Source: Maribacter stanieri (GTDB lineage Bacteria; Bacteroidota; Bacteroidia; Flavobacteriales; Flavobacteriaceae). From it: a stretch of 64,000 nt of DNA. The notes beneath the pieces are model-generated. The model was given only the letters and a program-made list of their open reading frames with translations. It ran no database searches and was not told where the DNA came from. Both the position numbers and the translations under genes were made by a program. The DNA lies in the NCBI RefSeq assembly GCF_900112245.1, contig NZ_FOYX01000003.1:310001-374000 (forward strand). The letters run 5' to 3'. How positions within the stretch are numbered: the first letter of the stretch is position 1; each line of letters begins with the position of its first letter. This document shows, piece after piece, positions 54,991-63,756 of this stretch.

Positions 54991-55437
54991 TTAGTTAATT
55001 ACTTTAATGTTGGCTTTTAGACCTTGCATAATTCCTATAATATTATTTACGGTTTCATTTAAATAATACCGTACTACAATATGTGGAATACGAATGGTTG
55101 TAAAACCATTTTTAAAAGAGTGCATTGCTTCTTCTAAATTATTGATAGCTTCATGCTCTGTAAGTTTATCATACGCAGAATCAATTTCAATATTTAGTTT
55201 TACACGAGAAATGGCAATATCAATTGATTTTTTACCATCCCACCATTCTAGCATAGAGTTAACACCTGCTTCTTTAAGTGCATAATAGAGCTGTATAGCT
55301 TCTAAAGGGGTGTTATGTTTATTAATTAATAATTCTATACGTTCATGGTGTTTCATGCAAAGCTCAACGCCTGCGCTATCCATTGCATTTTTGTGGTCTA
55401 GGTAACCAAGTTCTTTCTTACATTCTAAACAAATCAT
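54991..55437 (-). CDS. Small zinc-finger protein with PD-(D/E)XK nuclease-like domain
   Basis: A 148-residue protein not named in any family I know. The N-terminus holds a CxxC...CxxH zinc site (Cys3, Cys6, Cys27, His30). From about residue 45 the pattern helix, then WWDGKKSIDIAI, VKLNIEID, and GFTTIRIPHIVVRYYL follows the DUF559/Vsr-like nuclease fold, with Asp73, Glu84 and Asp86 at the places of the D...E-x-D/K active site. If real it is a minimal metal-dependent nuclease with a zinc finger for DNA binding; if not, it is a fold relative. It heads a two-gene run with the GldL-like gene. Confidence 0.6.
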   Translation of the reverse strand: MICLECKKELGYLDHKNAMDSAGVELCMKHHERIELLINKHNTPLEAIQLYYALKEAGVNSMLEWWDGKKSIDIAISRVKLNIEIDSAYDKLTEHEAINNLEEAMHSFKNGFTTIRIPHIVVRYYLNETVNNIIGIMQGLKANIKVIN

Positions 55438-55651
55438 TAATAGGTTAAGTTTAAGGTTTGGGGATAGCTATAACCCAGTTATTTTTGGATTAGTATATAA
55501 CCTCGATGAATGACCTCCAAGTTTTAGACGAACTGCATTTTTTTAGATTAACTGCATTTTGAAATGTTAAAATTGTGGTGAAAATGATTCTGAGTATGGT
55601 GAGCAAATTCATATTTACCAATTATATTTACAAGAATGATAATTTTACTAG

Positions 55652-56845
55652 ATGTTTAAGAAATTAGGTCCAGGTGTTCTTGTAGCCGCAGCATTTATAG
55701 GTCCGGGAACGGTTACCGCTTGTACATTAGCAGGGGTTAATTTTGGCTTTAGTTTGCTGTGGGCCATGTTGTTATCTATTATAGCAACCTATATTCTTCA
55801 AGAAATGTCTGCAAGATTGGGTATTGTAACACAGAAAGGTTTAGCAGATGTGATAAAGCAAGAGCTACACAATCCATGGTTACGCAATGGAGTAATAGTA
55901 TTGATTTTCTCTGCCATTATAATAGGTAATGCGTCTTATGAGGCAGGAAATATAGGTGGGGCTACCCTAGGTATGGAAGCTTTATTTGGTATGGAATACA
56001 GCAATTTATATCCTTATGTCTTAGGTGGTTTAGCTTTTATATTATTATATCTAGGAAGTTATAAGGCATTAGAGAAGGTATTTATAGTGCTTGTTTTAAT
56101 TATGAGCCTATCCTTTGTTATGACAGCCATTTTGACCAAACCCGATATTTGGGAGTTGATAAAAGGGTTGTTGGTTCCAACAATTCCAGAAAAGGGGATT
56201 CTAACCATAATTGCTTTAGTAGGGACAACGGTGGTTCCTTATAACCTTTTCTTACATGCAGCTTTAGTAAGTGAAAAATGGAAATCAAAAGATGATTTAA
56301 AACTAGCAAAGAGAGATACTTTGTTATCTATAATTTTAGGAGGTCTCGTTTCTGTGAGTATAATTATTTCCGCTGCTGCCATAAATTCAACCGAAGTGAA
56401 TAATGTAATGGATATGGCAAAAGCCTTAGAGCCTTTATACGGTTCAGCGGCATTATACTTTTTGGGAATAGGAATGTTTGCTGCTGGTATTACTTCTGCA
56501 ATAACGGCACCATTGGCTGCTGCTTATGTTGCAAATAGCTGTTTTGGTTGGAAAGCTGGGTTTAAGGATGCGAAATTTAGATCCATATGGATGATAATTC
56601 TAGCATTGGGAGTATTCTTTTTATCCTTCGGTATAAAACCAATAGAGATTATAAAATTTGCTCAGATAACCAACGGGTTATTATTGCCTATTATCGCCGT
56701 CTTTCTTTTGTGGGTGGTTAACAGGGCTGGGGTTATGGGTAAATATAAAAATAACATGAAGCAGAATATTTTTGGTGTAATCATTATTCTATTGGCTGTT
56801 TTATTAGGTGCTAAAAGTATTTTAACGGTATTAGGTGTTTTATAA
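55652..56845 (+). CDS. Nramp-superfamily transporter lacking the metal-site residues (5-oxoproline operon)
   Basis: A 397-residue membrane protein with eleven or so helices and clear Nramp ancestry (LGPGVLVAAAFIGPGTVTAC, QEMSARLGIVTQKGLADVI). Known Nramp metal transporters have DPGN in helix 1 and a Met before Pro in helix 6 (MPH); here helix 1 has GPGT and helix 6 has VVPY, so Asp, Asn, Met and His of the metal site are all replaced. The stop is directly followed by the pxpA start with no gap. A YcsG-like Nramp beside ycsF-kipI-kipA occurs in Bacillus. A role as importer of 5-oxoproline or a similar organic acid is inferred, not Mn/Fe uptake. Confidence 0.8.
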   Translation: MFKKLGPGVLVAAAFIGPGTVTACTLAGVNFGFSLLWAMLLSIIATYILQEMSARLGIVTQKGLADVIKQELHNPWLRNGVIVLIFSAIIIGNASYEAGNIGGATLGMEALFGMEYSNLYPYVLGGLAFILLYLGSYKALEKVFIVLVLIMSLSFVMTAILTKPDIWELIKGLLVPTIPEKGILTIIALVGTTVVPYNLFLHAALVSEKWKSKDDLKLAKRDTLLSIILGGLVSVSIIISAAAINSTEVNNVMDMAKALEPLYGSAALYFLGIGMFAAGITSAITAPLAAAYVANSCFGWKAGFKDAKFRSIWMIILALGVFFLSFGIKPIEIIKFAQITNGLLLPIIAVFLLWVVNRAGVMGKYKNNMKQNIFGVIIILLAVLLGAKSILTVLGVL

Positions 56846-57589
56846 ATGGTTAAGAAAACTATTGATATTAATTGTGATGTAGGTGAAGGCGTAGGTAATG
56901 AGCAAGAGCTATTCCCTATGATCAGTTCTTGTAATATTGCCTGTGGCGGTCATGCGGGTTCTAGAGAGTCAATTAGACATTGTTTAGAATTGGCTAAACA
57001 ATTTAATGTCAAAGTAGGTGCACATCCTTCATATCCGGACAAGGAAAATTTTGGTCGTATTTCTATTGACATATCTCAAAATGATTTAATCAAGACTATT
57101 GAGTCTCAAATGCAACAGTTTGAAGCTGTACGGGAGCAAATGGATATAAAACTGCATCATATTAAACCTCATGGGGCACTCTATAACGACATTGCAAAAA
57201 ATGAAACCTTAGCTACAACTTTTTTAAAGGGGATTGAGGCTTATAAAAGAGGTACGGTGTTATATGTTCCCTATGCTAGTGTAATTCATAAATTAGCCAT
57301 TAAAAACGGTTTTACAGTACTTGTGGAGGCTTTTGCAGATAGAAATTATAATAACGATTTAAGTTTGGTGTCCAGGAAAGAAAATAAAGCCTTAATTACT
57401 AAGGGTGATGAGGTGTTGACCCATTTACTACGTATGCATAACGAAATGATGGTAAAAACAATTACAGGAGATAAAATTGAGATAGAGGCAAATACCTTTT
57501 GTATACACGGAGATACTCCATCTGCATTGCAAATTTTGATGTATATTACAAAGCATTTACCTCAACATAATCTACAACTAAAATCGTGA
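56846..57589 (+). CDS. pxpA: 5-oxoprolinase subunit A
   Basis: A 247-residue protein of the LamB/YcsF family, subunit A of the ATP-dependent bacterial 5-oxoprolinase that opens pyroglutamate to glutamate. The conserved head DINCDVGEGVGNEQELFPMI and NIACGGHAGS are intact, as are GAHPSYPDKENFGR and HHIKPHGALYND. Cytoplasmic. It follows the Nramp-like gene without a gap and overlaps pxpB by 4 bases (GTGA), so the unit is tightly coupled. Confidence 0.95.
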   Translation: MVKKTIDINCDVGEGVGNEQELFPMISSCNIACGGHAGSRESIRHCLELAKQFNVKVGAHPSYPDKENFGRISIDISQNDLIKTIESQMQQFEAVREQMDIKLHHIKPHGALYNDIAKNETLATTFLKGIEAYKRGTVLYVPYASVIHKLAIKNGFTVLVEAFADRNYNNDLSLVSRKENKALITKGDEVLTHLLRMHNEMMVKTITGDKIEIEANTFCIHGDTPSALQILMYITKHLPQHNLQLKS

Positions 57590-58323
57590 GCTCCCCTAAA
57601 ATTAATATAAAACCATTTGGAGTACATTCCGTCTTAATTGAATGGCCAAACGAGGTAAGTGAACATATTCTTGAGAAAATATTACATTTTGAAACTTTTT
57701 TAAAGAATGAGTTGTTGACAAACCAGGAATGGGAGATGGTACCGTCATATAATTCACTCTTATTAATAAATAGAACTGCACAAATTGATTTTCAAAAAAT
57801 ATCTAAGGATATCATTACTTGGTATGCCCAATTAGGAGAGTCTACAAAACCTGATAGATATTTATGGAGATTACCTGTTAATTATGATTTAGAATACGGT
57901 CTGGACCTTGAAGAGGTAGCCAATAAACTTCATAAAACGAAAGAAGAAATTATAGCGATGCATACGGGAGCTACTTATATAGTTTATGGAATTGGGTTCT
58001 TACCTGGTTTTATGTACTTGGGTGGCATTGATAAAGAATTAGAAGTACCTAGAAAAGCAACTCCTAGATCAAAAGTTATTAAAGGTGCTGTGGGCATTGC
58101 TGGTAAGCAGGCGGGTATTTATCCGCAAGAATCTCCTGGCGGTTGGAATATAATAGGAAACTGTTCCGTCCCAATTTTTGATGTTTCAAAAGAGAACCCG
58201 TGTTTTGTAAGTGTTGGTGATAAAATTGAATTTTATCAAATATCAAGGGCAGAGCATAATTTACATAAGATAGAAGCTGAAGTGGGAATTTATAAACCTG
58301 AAAAAATTAAAATAGATGCTTAA
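57586..58323 (+). CDS. pxpB: 5-oxoprolinase subunit B (KipI-like)
   Basis: A 245-residue allophanate-hydrolase subunit 1-type protein. It carries GFLPGFMYLGGIDKEL, VPRKATPRSKV and AGIYPQESPGGWNIIGN, the diagnostic stretch of KipI/PxpB. Together with PxpC it phosphorylates 5-oxoproline for ring opening. Start is a GTG at 57586 overlapping pxpA; the stop overlaps the pxpC start by 8 bases. There is no sporulation context here, so a KipI kinase-inhibitor role as in Bacillus is not suggested. Confidence 0.94.
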   Translation: MSSPKINIKPFGVHSVLIEWPNEVSEHILEKILHFETFLKNELLTNQEWEMVPSYNSLLLINRTAQIDFQKISKDIITWYAQLGESTKPDRYLWRLPVNYDLEYGLDLEEVANKLHKTKEEIIAMHTGATYIVYGIGFLPGFMYLGGIDKELEVPRKATPRSKVIKGAVGIAGKQAGIYPQESPGGWNIIGNCSVPIFDVSKENPCFVSVGDKIEFYQISRAEHNLHKIEAEVGIYKPEKIKIDA

Positions 58324-59155
58324 AATTCTAAAAGCAGGTTTTTATACCACGGTGCAAGATGCAGGTAGGTTTCATTTCAGAAATAAAGGAGTGCCAGTTT
58401 CTGGTGTTATGGACGAAATGTCTGTATTTAAAATTAATTTCTTATTAGAAAATGAACCGGCGGCTGCGGTACTGGAAATTACCATGACCGGACCAACCCT
58501 CATTTTTGAAGAAGAAACGTATATGGCACTTGGTGGTGCAGAAATGTCTGCAACACTAAATAATCTCCCAATACAGAATTATAAGGTTTATCAAATTGAA
58601 GTAGGTGATATACTATCCTTTGGGCGCTTAGAGAAAGGTTTTCGATCTTACTTAGGTGTTAAGGAAGGTTTTACTACTAAAGAGGTGTTAGGTAGTAAAT
58701 CTTTTTATAAACCAATTACCAAAGTGAATAGGTTAATTGATAATGATGTTGTGCCTTTTTCTGCACAAAATGAATTTCAGCCTAAAATTTCAGAGATTAA
58801 AGTGGATTCCTTTTTAGACGTTTCAATATTAGAGGTGAGTAAAGGACCGGAGTTTGATATGTTAAATGACAAACAACTAGAAGACATTTTCTCTAAAGAC
58901 TTTACGGTAGCTCATGAGAATAATAGAATGGCTTATCAATTAACCGAAACAATAACCGAGCATTCTATTTCAATGCTAACATCTGCAACTATACCTGGTA
59001 CAGTGCAATTGACGCCTGCAGGTAAATTAATTATACTGATGAAGGATGGGCAAACTACTGGAGGTTATCCTAGAGCTGTTCAATTGACAGATAAGGCAAT
59101 ATGTATTTTGGCACAAAAAAGGGGAGGAGATGCTATAAGTTTCAAATTGGTTTAA
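58316..59155 (+). CDS. pxpC: 5-oxoprolinase subunit C (KipA-like)
   Basis: A 279-residue allophanate-hydrolase subunit 2-type (KipA/PxpC) protein: TTVQDAGRFHFRNKGVPVSG at the start, LEITMTGPTLIFE, ALGGAEMSATLN, and GQTTGGYPRAVQL near the C-terminus. It overlaps pxpB by 8 bases and ends the four-gene unit, followed by a hairpin terminator at 59301-59336. It is somewhat shorter than many homologues but has both domains. Confidence 0.94.
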   Translation: MLKILKAGFYTTVQDAGRFHFRNKGVPVSGVMDEMSVFKINFLLENEPAAAVLEITMTGPTLIFEEETYMALGGAEMSATLNNLPIQNYKVYQIEVGDILSFGRLEKGFRSYLGVKEGFTTKEVLGSKSFYKPITKVNRLIDNDVVPFSAQNEFQPKISEIKVDSFLDVSILEVSKGPEFDMLNDKQLEDIFSKDFTVAHENNRMAYQLTETITEHSISMLTSATIPGTVQLTPAGKLIILMKDGQTTGGYPRAVQLTDKAICILAQKRGGDAISFKLV

Positions 59156-59300
59156 TTTATTACTTTTTAATTCGATTTTGTTAAGGGGGTAATTATGACT
59201 TATTTTTTCACTATTATTGTAATATGAATCTAACGAATTTTAATATTGAGGTTGTCATTGTCATTCCTAAAAGGAAATGATATAGCTTTTCAATATGTAG

Positions 59301-59340
59301 AAAAACCTGTATCAGAATTATTTGATACAGGTTTTTTTTG
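59301..59340 (+). terminator. Terminator of the Nramp-pxpABC operon
   Basis: Perfect 11-base stem AACCTGTATCA (59304-59314) / TGATACAGGTT (59323-59333) extended by A-T pairs, 8-base loop, then eight T. It lies about 146 bases after the pxpC stop, inside the 391-base gap to ilvD. Confidence 0.9.
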
Positions 59341-59492
59341 TGCAATTAGATTTATAATAGTCAGTTTTGAAGTATTGAATATGGTATAAAACAAGGATTT
59401 AAATAATTGATTTTAAGTAAGTTAGATTGTTTTTTGTTAAAGTGGATTTGTATTGTCAATTATTGTTAAAATTAGAAATTTTTATAAACTTT

Positions 59493-59500
59493 TATCTTTG
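59493..59500 (+). promoter_or_regulatory. ilvD promoter -7 box
   Basis: TATCTTTG, exact TAnnTTTG match, 46 bases before the ilvD start; a TTG lies upstream at 59463 but at 27 bases, too far. The 391-base gap (59156-59546) holds the terminator above and this box; no leader peptide rich in Ile, Leu or Val can be seen. Confidence 0.55.
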
Positions 59501-59546
59501 GTTTAACAGTATTAAGAAATCAAGATAAGCATACGAGAATTACATT

Positions 59547-61223
59547 ATGGAATTGAACAAACATAGTAAAAATGTAACCCAAGATCCAACACAACCGGCA
59601 GCACAAGCAATGCTTTATGCTATTGGTTTAACTGAAGAAGATTTAAAGAAGCCGCTAATTGGTATTGGTAGCACAGGTTATGAGGGTAATCCTTGTAATA
59701 TGCACTTAAATGATTTGGCTCAAGAGGTTAAAGTAGGAGTCAATGATAGTGGATTGGTTGGTCTAGTTTTTAATACTATAGGTGTTAGTGACGGAATTTC
59801 AATGGGTACTTATGGTATGCGTTATTCACTTCCTTCAAGAGATATTATTGCAGATTCTATGGAAACTGTGGTACAAGCAATGAATTATGATGGTTTGGTT
59901 ACTGTAGTTGGCTGTGATAAAAACATGCCGGGTGCGCTAATGGCAATGATACGTTTAGATAGACCATCTGTTTTGGTATATGGTGGTACAATTGCCTCTG
60001 GTTGCTTTAAGGATAAAAAATTAGATGTAGTTTCTGCATTTGAAGCTTGGGGAGAGAAGGTTGCCGGTACAATGAATGAAGAGGATTACAAAGGTGTAAT
60101 TCAAAACGCTTGCCCAGGTGCAGGTGCTTGTGGTGGTATGTATACCGCTAATACAATGGCTTCGGCTATTGAAGCTTTAGGTATGGCAATGCCTTATAAT
60201 TCTTCTAATCCTGCAATTGGAAAAGATAAGCAGTACGATGCTATAAACTCTGGTAAGGCTTTAAGAAACCTTTTAGAGAAAGATATTAAGCCAAGTGATA
60301 TTATCACTCGTAAATCAATGGAGAACGCTATACGTTTGCTCACCCTTTTAGGTGGTTCAACAAATGCGGTACTTCACTTTTTGGCAATCGCCAAAGCTGC
60401 CGATGTTGATTTTACATTAGATGATTTTCAGAAAATTAGTGATACAACTCCATTTTTAGCTGATTTAAAACCCAGTGGTAAATTTTTGATGGAAGACGTT
60501 CATCGTGTGGGTGGTGTACCTGCCGTTATGAAGTTTATGCTTGAAAACGGAATGTTACATGGCGATTGTCTTACCGTTACGGGTAAAACAATTGCGGAAA
60601 ATTTAGCTGAGCTTCCAGGTTTATTAGAGCATCAGCAAGTTATTAAACCATTGAGCAATCCTATTAAGGCGACAGGTCATTTACGTATTCTTTATGGTAA
60701 TCTTGCAACTGAAGGTGCTGTTGCAAAGATTACTGGTAAGGAAGGTTTGTATTTCTCTGGTCCGGCTAAAGTTTATAATGATGAGTTTTTGGCTAATGCC
60801 GGTATTGGGAGAGGAGAAGTAAAAAAAGGTGATGTAGTTGTTATACGTTATGAAGGTCCTAAAGGAGGTCCAGGTATGCCAGAAATGTTGAAACCTACTG
60901 CAGCTATTATGGGAGCAGGTTTAGGTAAAGATGTGGCGTTAATAACAGATGGTCGCTTCTCTGGTGGTACACATGGCTTCGTAGTAGGTCACGTTTCACC
61001 TGAAGCTCAAGATGGCGGAGCTATCGGACTTTTAGAAGATGGTGATGTTATTACAATTGATGCAGAGAAAAATGAGATTTCGGTTAATCTAACAGAAGAG
61101 CAGTTATCAGAAAGAAAAAAGAATTGGAAACAGCCAGAATTAAAGGTGAAGAGAGGTAGTTTATATAAATATGCCCGTACGGTTTCATCTGCATCTAAAG
61201 GTTGTGTTACCGATGAGTTTTAA
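59547..61223 (+). CDS. ilvD: Dihydroxy-acid dehydratase
   Basis: A 558-residue iron-sulfur enzyme, third step of Ile/Val synthesis. Fe-S ligand Cys are visible in [24 protein letters not shown] and [16 protein letters not shown]; the C-terminal half has [19 protein letters not shown]. Full length. It is first in a branched-chain run with ilvB, a methyltransferase and ilvN, all on the plus strand. Confidence 0.98.
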   Translation: MELNKHSKNVTQDPTQPAAQAMLYAIGLTEEDLKKPLIGIGSTGYEGNPCNMHLNDLAQEVKVGVNDSGLVGLVFNTIGVSDGISMGTYGMRYSLPSRDIIADSMETVVQAMNYDGLVTVVGCDKNMPGALMAMIRLDRPSVLVYGGTIASGCFKDKKLDVVSAFEAWGEKVAGTMNEEDYKGVIQNACPGAGACGGMYTANTMASAIEALGMAMPYNSSNPAIGKDKQYDAINSGKALRNLLEKDIKPSDIITRKSMENAIRLLTLLGGSTNAVLHFLAIAKAADVDFTLDDFQKISDTTPFLADLKPSGKFLMEDVHRVGGVPAVMKFMLENGMLHGDCLTVTGKTIAENLAELPGLLEHQQVIKPLSNPIKATGHLRILYGNLATEGAVAKITGKEGLYFSGPAKVYNDEFLANAGIGRGEVKKGDVVVIRYEGPKGGPGMPEMLKPTAAIMGAGLGKDVALITDGRFSGGTHGFVVGHVSPEAQDGGAIGLLEDGDVITIDAEKNEISVNLTEEQLSERKKNWKQPELKVKRGSLYKYARTVSSASKGCVTDEF

Positions 61224-61317
61224 ATAACATCAGCTAGGTTTTAATTAGTTCTAGGTGGATATATAATATCAGGTAATTGTAACTCTTAAATGCAATGCTT
61301 GAATTTGATTATTAATT

Positions 61318-63051
61318 ATGGAAACAGTAAAAGAGAAGAAAAAAGGTACGGATTCCAAGAAAACTATAAAGATTTCTGGAGCAGAGGCATTAATTCATTG
61401 TTTATTAGCTGAAGGTGTAGAAACAATGTATGGCTACCCTGGTGGCGCTATTATGCCCGTCTATGATGAACTATATAAGTTTCAAGATAAATTAACACAT
61501 ATTCTTACTAGACATGAACAGGGTGCTACGCATGCTGCTCAAGGTTATGCTAGAGTTTCCGGTAAAGTAGGTGTTGCAATAGCAACGTCTGGTCCAGGAG
61601 CTACCAATTTGGTTACCGGTCTTGCAGATGCTCAAATAGATTCAACACCTATGGTGTGTATTACGGGTCAGGTAACTAGACAACTGTTGGGTACTGATGC
61701 TTTCCAAGAAACTGATATTATTGGTATTTCTACTCCGGTAACAAAATGGAACTATCAAATAACAGAAGCTTCTGAAATTCCAGAAGTAATGGCAAAAGCT
61801 TTCTATATAGCAAGATCTGGTAGACCGGGTCCTGTTTTGGTCGATATTACTAAGAACGCTCAAATAGATGAGTTCGATTTCTCTTATGAGAAATGTACTG
61901 CTGTACGTAGTTATAAGCCTGTACCAAAACCGAATAAAACAGCAATTCAAGCAGCTGCAGATTTAATCAATAGCGCCAAAAAACCTTTTATTGTTTGGGG
62001 TCAAGGTATAATTCTTGGTAAGGCAGAAGCTGAGCTTAAAGAACTGGTTGAGAAAACTGGAATTCCTGCAGCATGGACAATCATGGGGGCATCTGCTTTA
62101 GATACTTCACATCCATTAAATGTTGGTATGGTTGGTATGCATGGTAATTACGGTCCTAATGTATTGACTAACGAGTGCGATTTACTAATTGCCATAGGTA
62201 TGCGTTTTGATGATCGTGTAACCGGTAATTTAGATTCTTATGCAAAACAAGCCAAAGTAATTCACTTTGAAATTGATCCTGCAGAAGTGAACAAGAATGT
62301 TCATGCAGATGTTGCTGTATTAGGAAATTCTAAAGATACACTTGGTCTAATTTTACCTTTATTAAATAATAACAAGCATGAAGCTTGGCATAATTTATTC
62401 AAAGAGAAATATAAAATTGAATTTGATACGATTATCAAAAATGATATACACCCTACCAAAGAAGGTTTAACGATGGGTGAGGTAATTGAGGAAATCAACT
62501 TGGCTTCAAATAATAAAGCAGTAATTGTATCAGATGTAGGTCAACATCAAATGATTGCGTGTAGGTACGCTAAGTTTTCACAATCTAAAAGTAATATTAC
62601 TTCTGGTGGTTTGGGTACAATGGGCTTTGCTTTGCCTGCAGCTATTGGAGCTAAAATGGGAGCAATGGAAAGGGAAGTGGTTGCTATCATTGGTGATGGT
62701 GGTTATCAAATGACCATTCAAGAGCTTGGTGTAATATTTCAACACAAAGTACCTGTTAAGATTGTTGTTTTGAACAATGAACACTTAGGTATGGTGCGTC
62801 AGTGGCAAGAGTTATTCTTTGAAAAAAGATATGCTTCAACGGTTATGGTTAATCCAGATTTTGTAAAAATTGCAGAAGGGTATAGCATAGAAGCAAAACG
62901 AATTTCTGAACGTAAAGATTTAAAATCTACAATTCAGGAAATGATGGCTTCTAAAGAACCATATTTCTTAGAAGTAAAGGTTGAACAAGAAGATAACGTA
63001 TTTCCTATGATACCTTCTGGAGCTTCGGTTTCTGATGTTAGATTGAAATAA
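61318..63051 (+). CDS. ilvB: Acetolactate synthase large subunit
   Basis: A 577-residue thiamine diphosphate enzyme condensing pyruvate with pyruvate or 2-oxobutyrate. The N-terminal domain has the catalytic-Glu region GYPGGAIMPVYDEL and RHEQGATHAAQGYARVSGK; the C-terminal domain has the ThDP/Mg motif GDGGYQMTIQEL and LNNEHLGMVRQWQE. FAD-binding middle domain present. It follows ilvD by 94 bases and precedes a methyltransferase gene by 20 bases, with ilvN one gene further. Confidence 0.98.
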   Translation: METVKEKKKGTDSKKTIKISGAEALIHCLLAEGVETMYGYPGGAIMPVYDELYKFQDKLTHILTRHEQGATHAAQGYARVSGKVGVAIATSGPGATNLVTGLADAQIDSTPMVCITGQVTRQLLGTDAFQETDIIGISTPVTKWNYQITEASEIPEVMAKAFYIARSGRPGPVLVDITKNAQIDEFDFSYEKCTAVRSYKPVPKPNKTAIQAAADLINSAKKPFIVWGQGIILGKAEAELKELVEKTGIPAAWTIMGASALDTSHPLNVGMVGMHGNYGPNVLTNECDLLIAIGMRFDDRVTGNLDSYAKQAKVIHFEIDPAEVNKNVHADVAVLGNSKDTLGLILPLLNNNKHEAWHNLFKEKYKIEFDTIIKNDIHPTKEGLTMGEVIEEINLASNNKAVIVSDVGQHQMIACRYAKFSQSKSNITSGGLGTMGFALPAAIGAKMGAMEREVVAIIGDGGYQMTIQELGVIFQHKVPVKIVVLNNEHLGMVRQWQELFFEKRYASTVMVNPDFVKIAEGYSIEAKRISERKDLKSTIQEMMASKEPYFLEVKVEQEDNVFPMIPSGASVSDVRLK

Positions 63052-63071
63052 TAAGAGAAAAGAATAATCTC

Positions 63072-63650
63072 ATGAACGATACTAACATACAAGACATTCC
63101 AAAAATACACACGGAGATTACTCGTAAATCTGAAGAAATCGGATTTACCATGCCCTCAGACTTGTACGTTGGTAGCTTTCTCAAAACCTTAATAGCCTCT
63201 AAACCAAATGGTAGATTCTTAGAAATAGGGACTGGTATTGGTCTTAGCCTTTCTTGGATGATAGAAGGTATGGATGCTGATTCTAAATTAATATCCGTTG
63301 ATAATGACCCAGCGTTAATTTCAATTGCTTCTAGTTATTTTGGTGATGATGATAGGGTTGAGGTTATTTGCAAAGATGGTACTGATTGGATAAAAGAATA
63401 TTCAGGTTCTAAATTTGATTTGATTTTTGCAGATGCTTGGCCAGGTAAGTATAGTGTAATTGATGAGGTTTTAGATTTACTTCAGGTTGGTGGATTTTAC
63501 ATTATCGATGATATGACAAAGCAACCTAATTGGCCAGAAGGTCATGAGGATAATGTGATAGTTCTTACAGCGTATTTAGAACAACGTGAAGATTTACAAT
63601 TGACCAAAATGAATTGGTCTACAGGCTTAATAATGGCCGTTAAGAAATAG
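63072..63650 (+). CDS. Class I SAM-dependent O-methyltransferase between ilvB and ilvN
   Basis: A 192-residue methyltransferase of the O-methyltransferase-3 (CaffeoylCoA/catechol-type) fold. The SAM-binding GxGxG is FLEIGTGIGLSLSW, with an acidic residue in LISVDNDPALI and the metal-site-like DLIFADAWPGKY and YIIDDMT. No signal peptide. Its position 20 bases after ilvB and 62 before ilvN, in the same direction, suggests co-transcription with acetolactate synthase. Substrate unknown; a role in branched-chain amino-acid synthesis is not established. Confidence 0.85.
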   Translation: MNDTNIQDIPKIHTEITRKSEEIGFTMPSDLYVGSFLKTLIASKPNGRFLEIGTGIGLSLSWMIEGMDADSKLISVDNDPALISIASSYFGDDDRVEVICKDGTDWIKEYSGSKFDLIFADAWPGKYSVIDEVLDLLQVGGFYIIDDMTKQPNWPEGHEDNVIVLTAYLEQREDLQLTKMNWSTGLIMAVKK

Positions 63651-63680
63651 TATAGAATAATTATAATGACACCATAAAAT

Positions 63681-63756
63681 CCTTTTTAAAAAGGAGTAGG
63701 TAATGAAAGCTTATGGAAAATCAATGGTTTACAATATCAGTATATTCAGAAAATAA
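63681..63756 (+). other. Palindrome, Shine-Dalgarno-like site and short upstream ORF before ilvN
   Basis: A perfect palindrome CCTTTTTAAAAAGG (63681-63694) overlaps the Shine-Dalgarno-like AGGAG at 63692. That site is 6 bases before an out-of-frame ATG (63703) opening the 17-codon frame MKAYGKSMVYNISIFRK that ends inside ilvN, and 16 bases before the ilvN ATG. It could be chance in an AT-rich gap or a translational brake on ilvN. Confidence 0.25.

Noticed and set aside
55652-56845. MntH manganese transporter
   Set aside because: The residues that bind metal in helices 1 and 6 are replaced and the gene is fused to a 5-oxoproline operon.
57586-58323. KipI as sporulation kinase inhibitor
   Set aside because: No sporulation genes occur in this lineage; the pxpABC order supports oxoprolinase.
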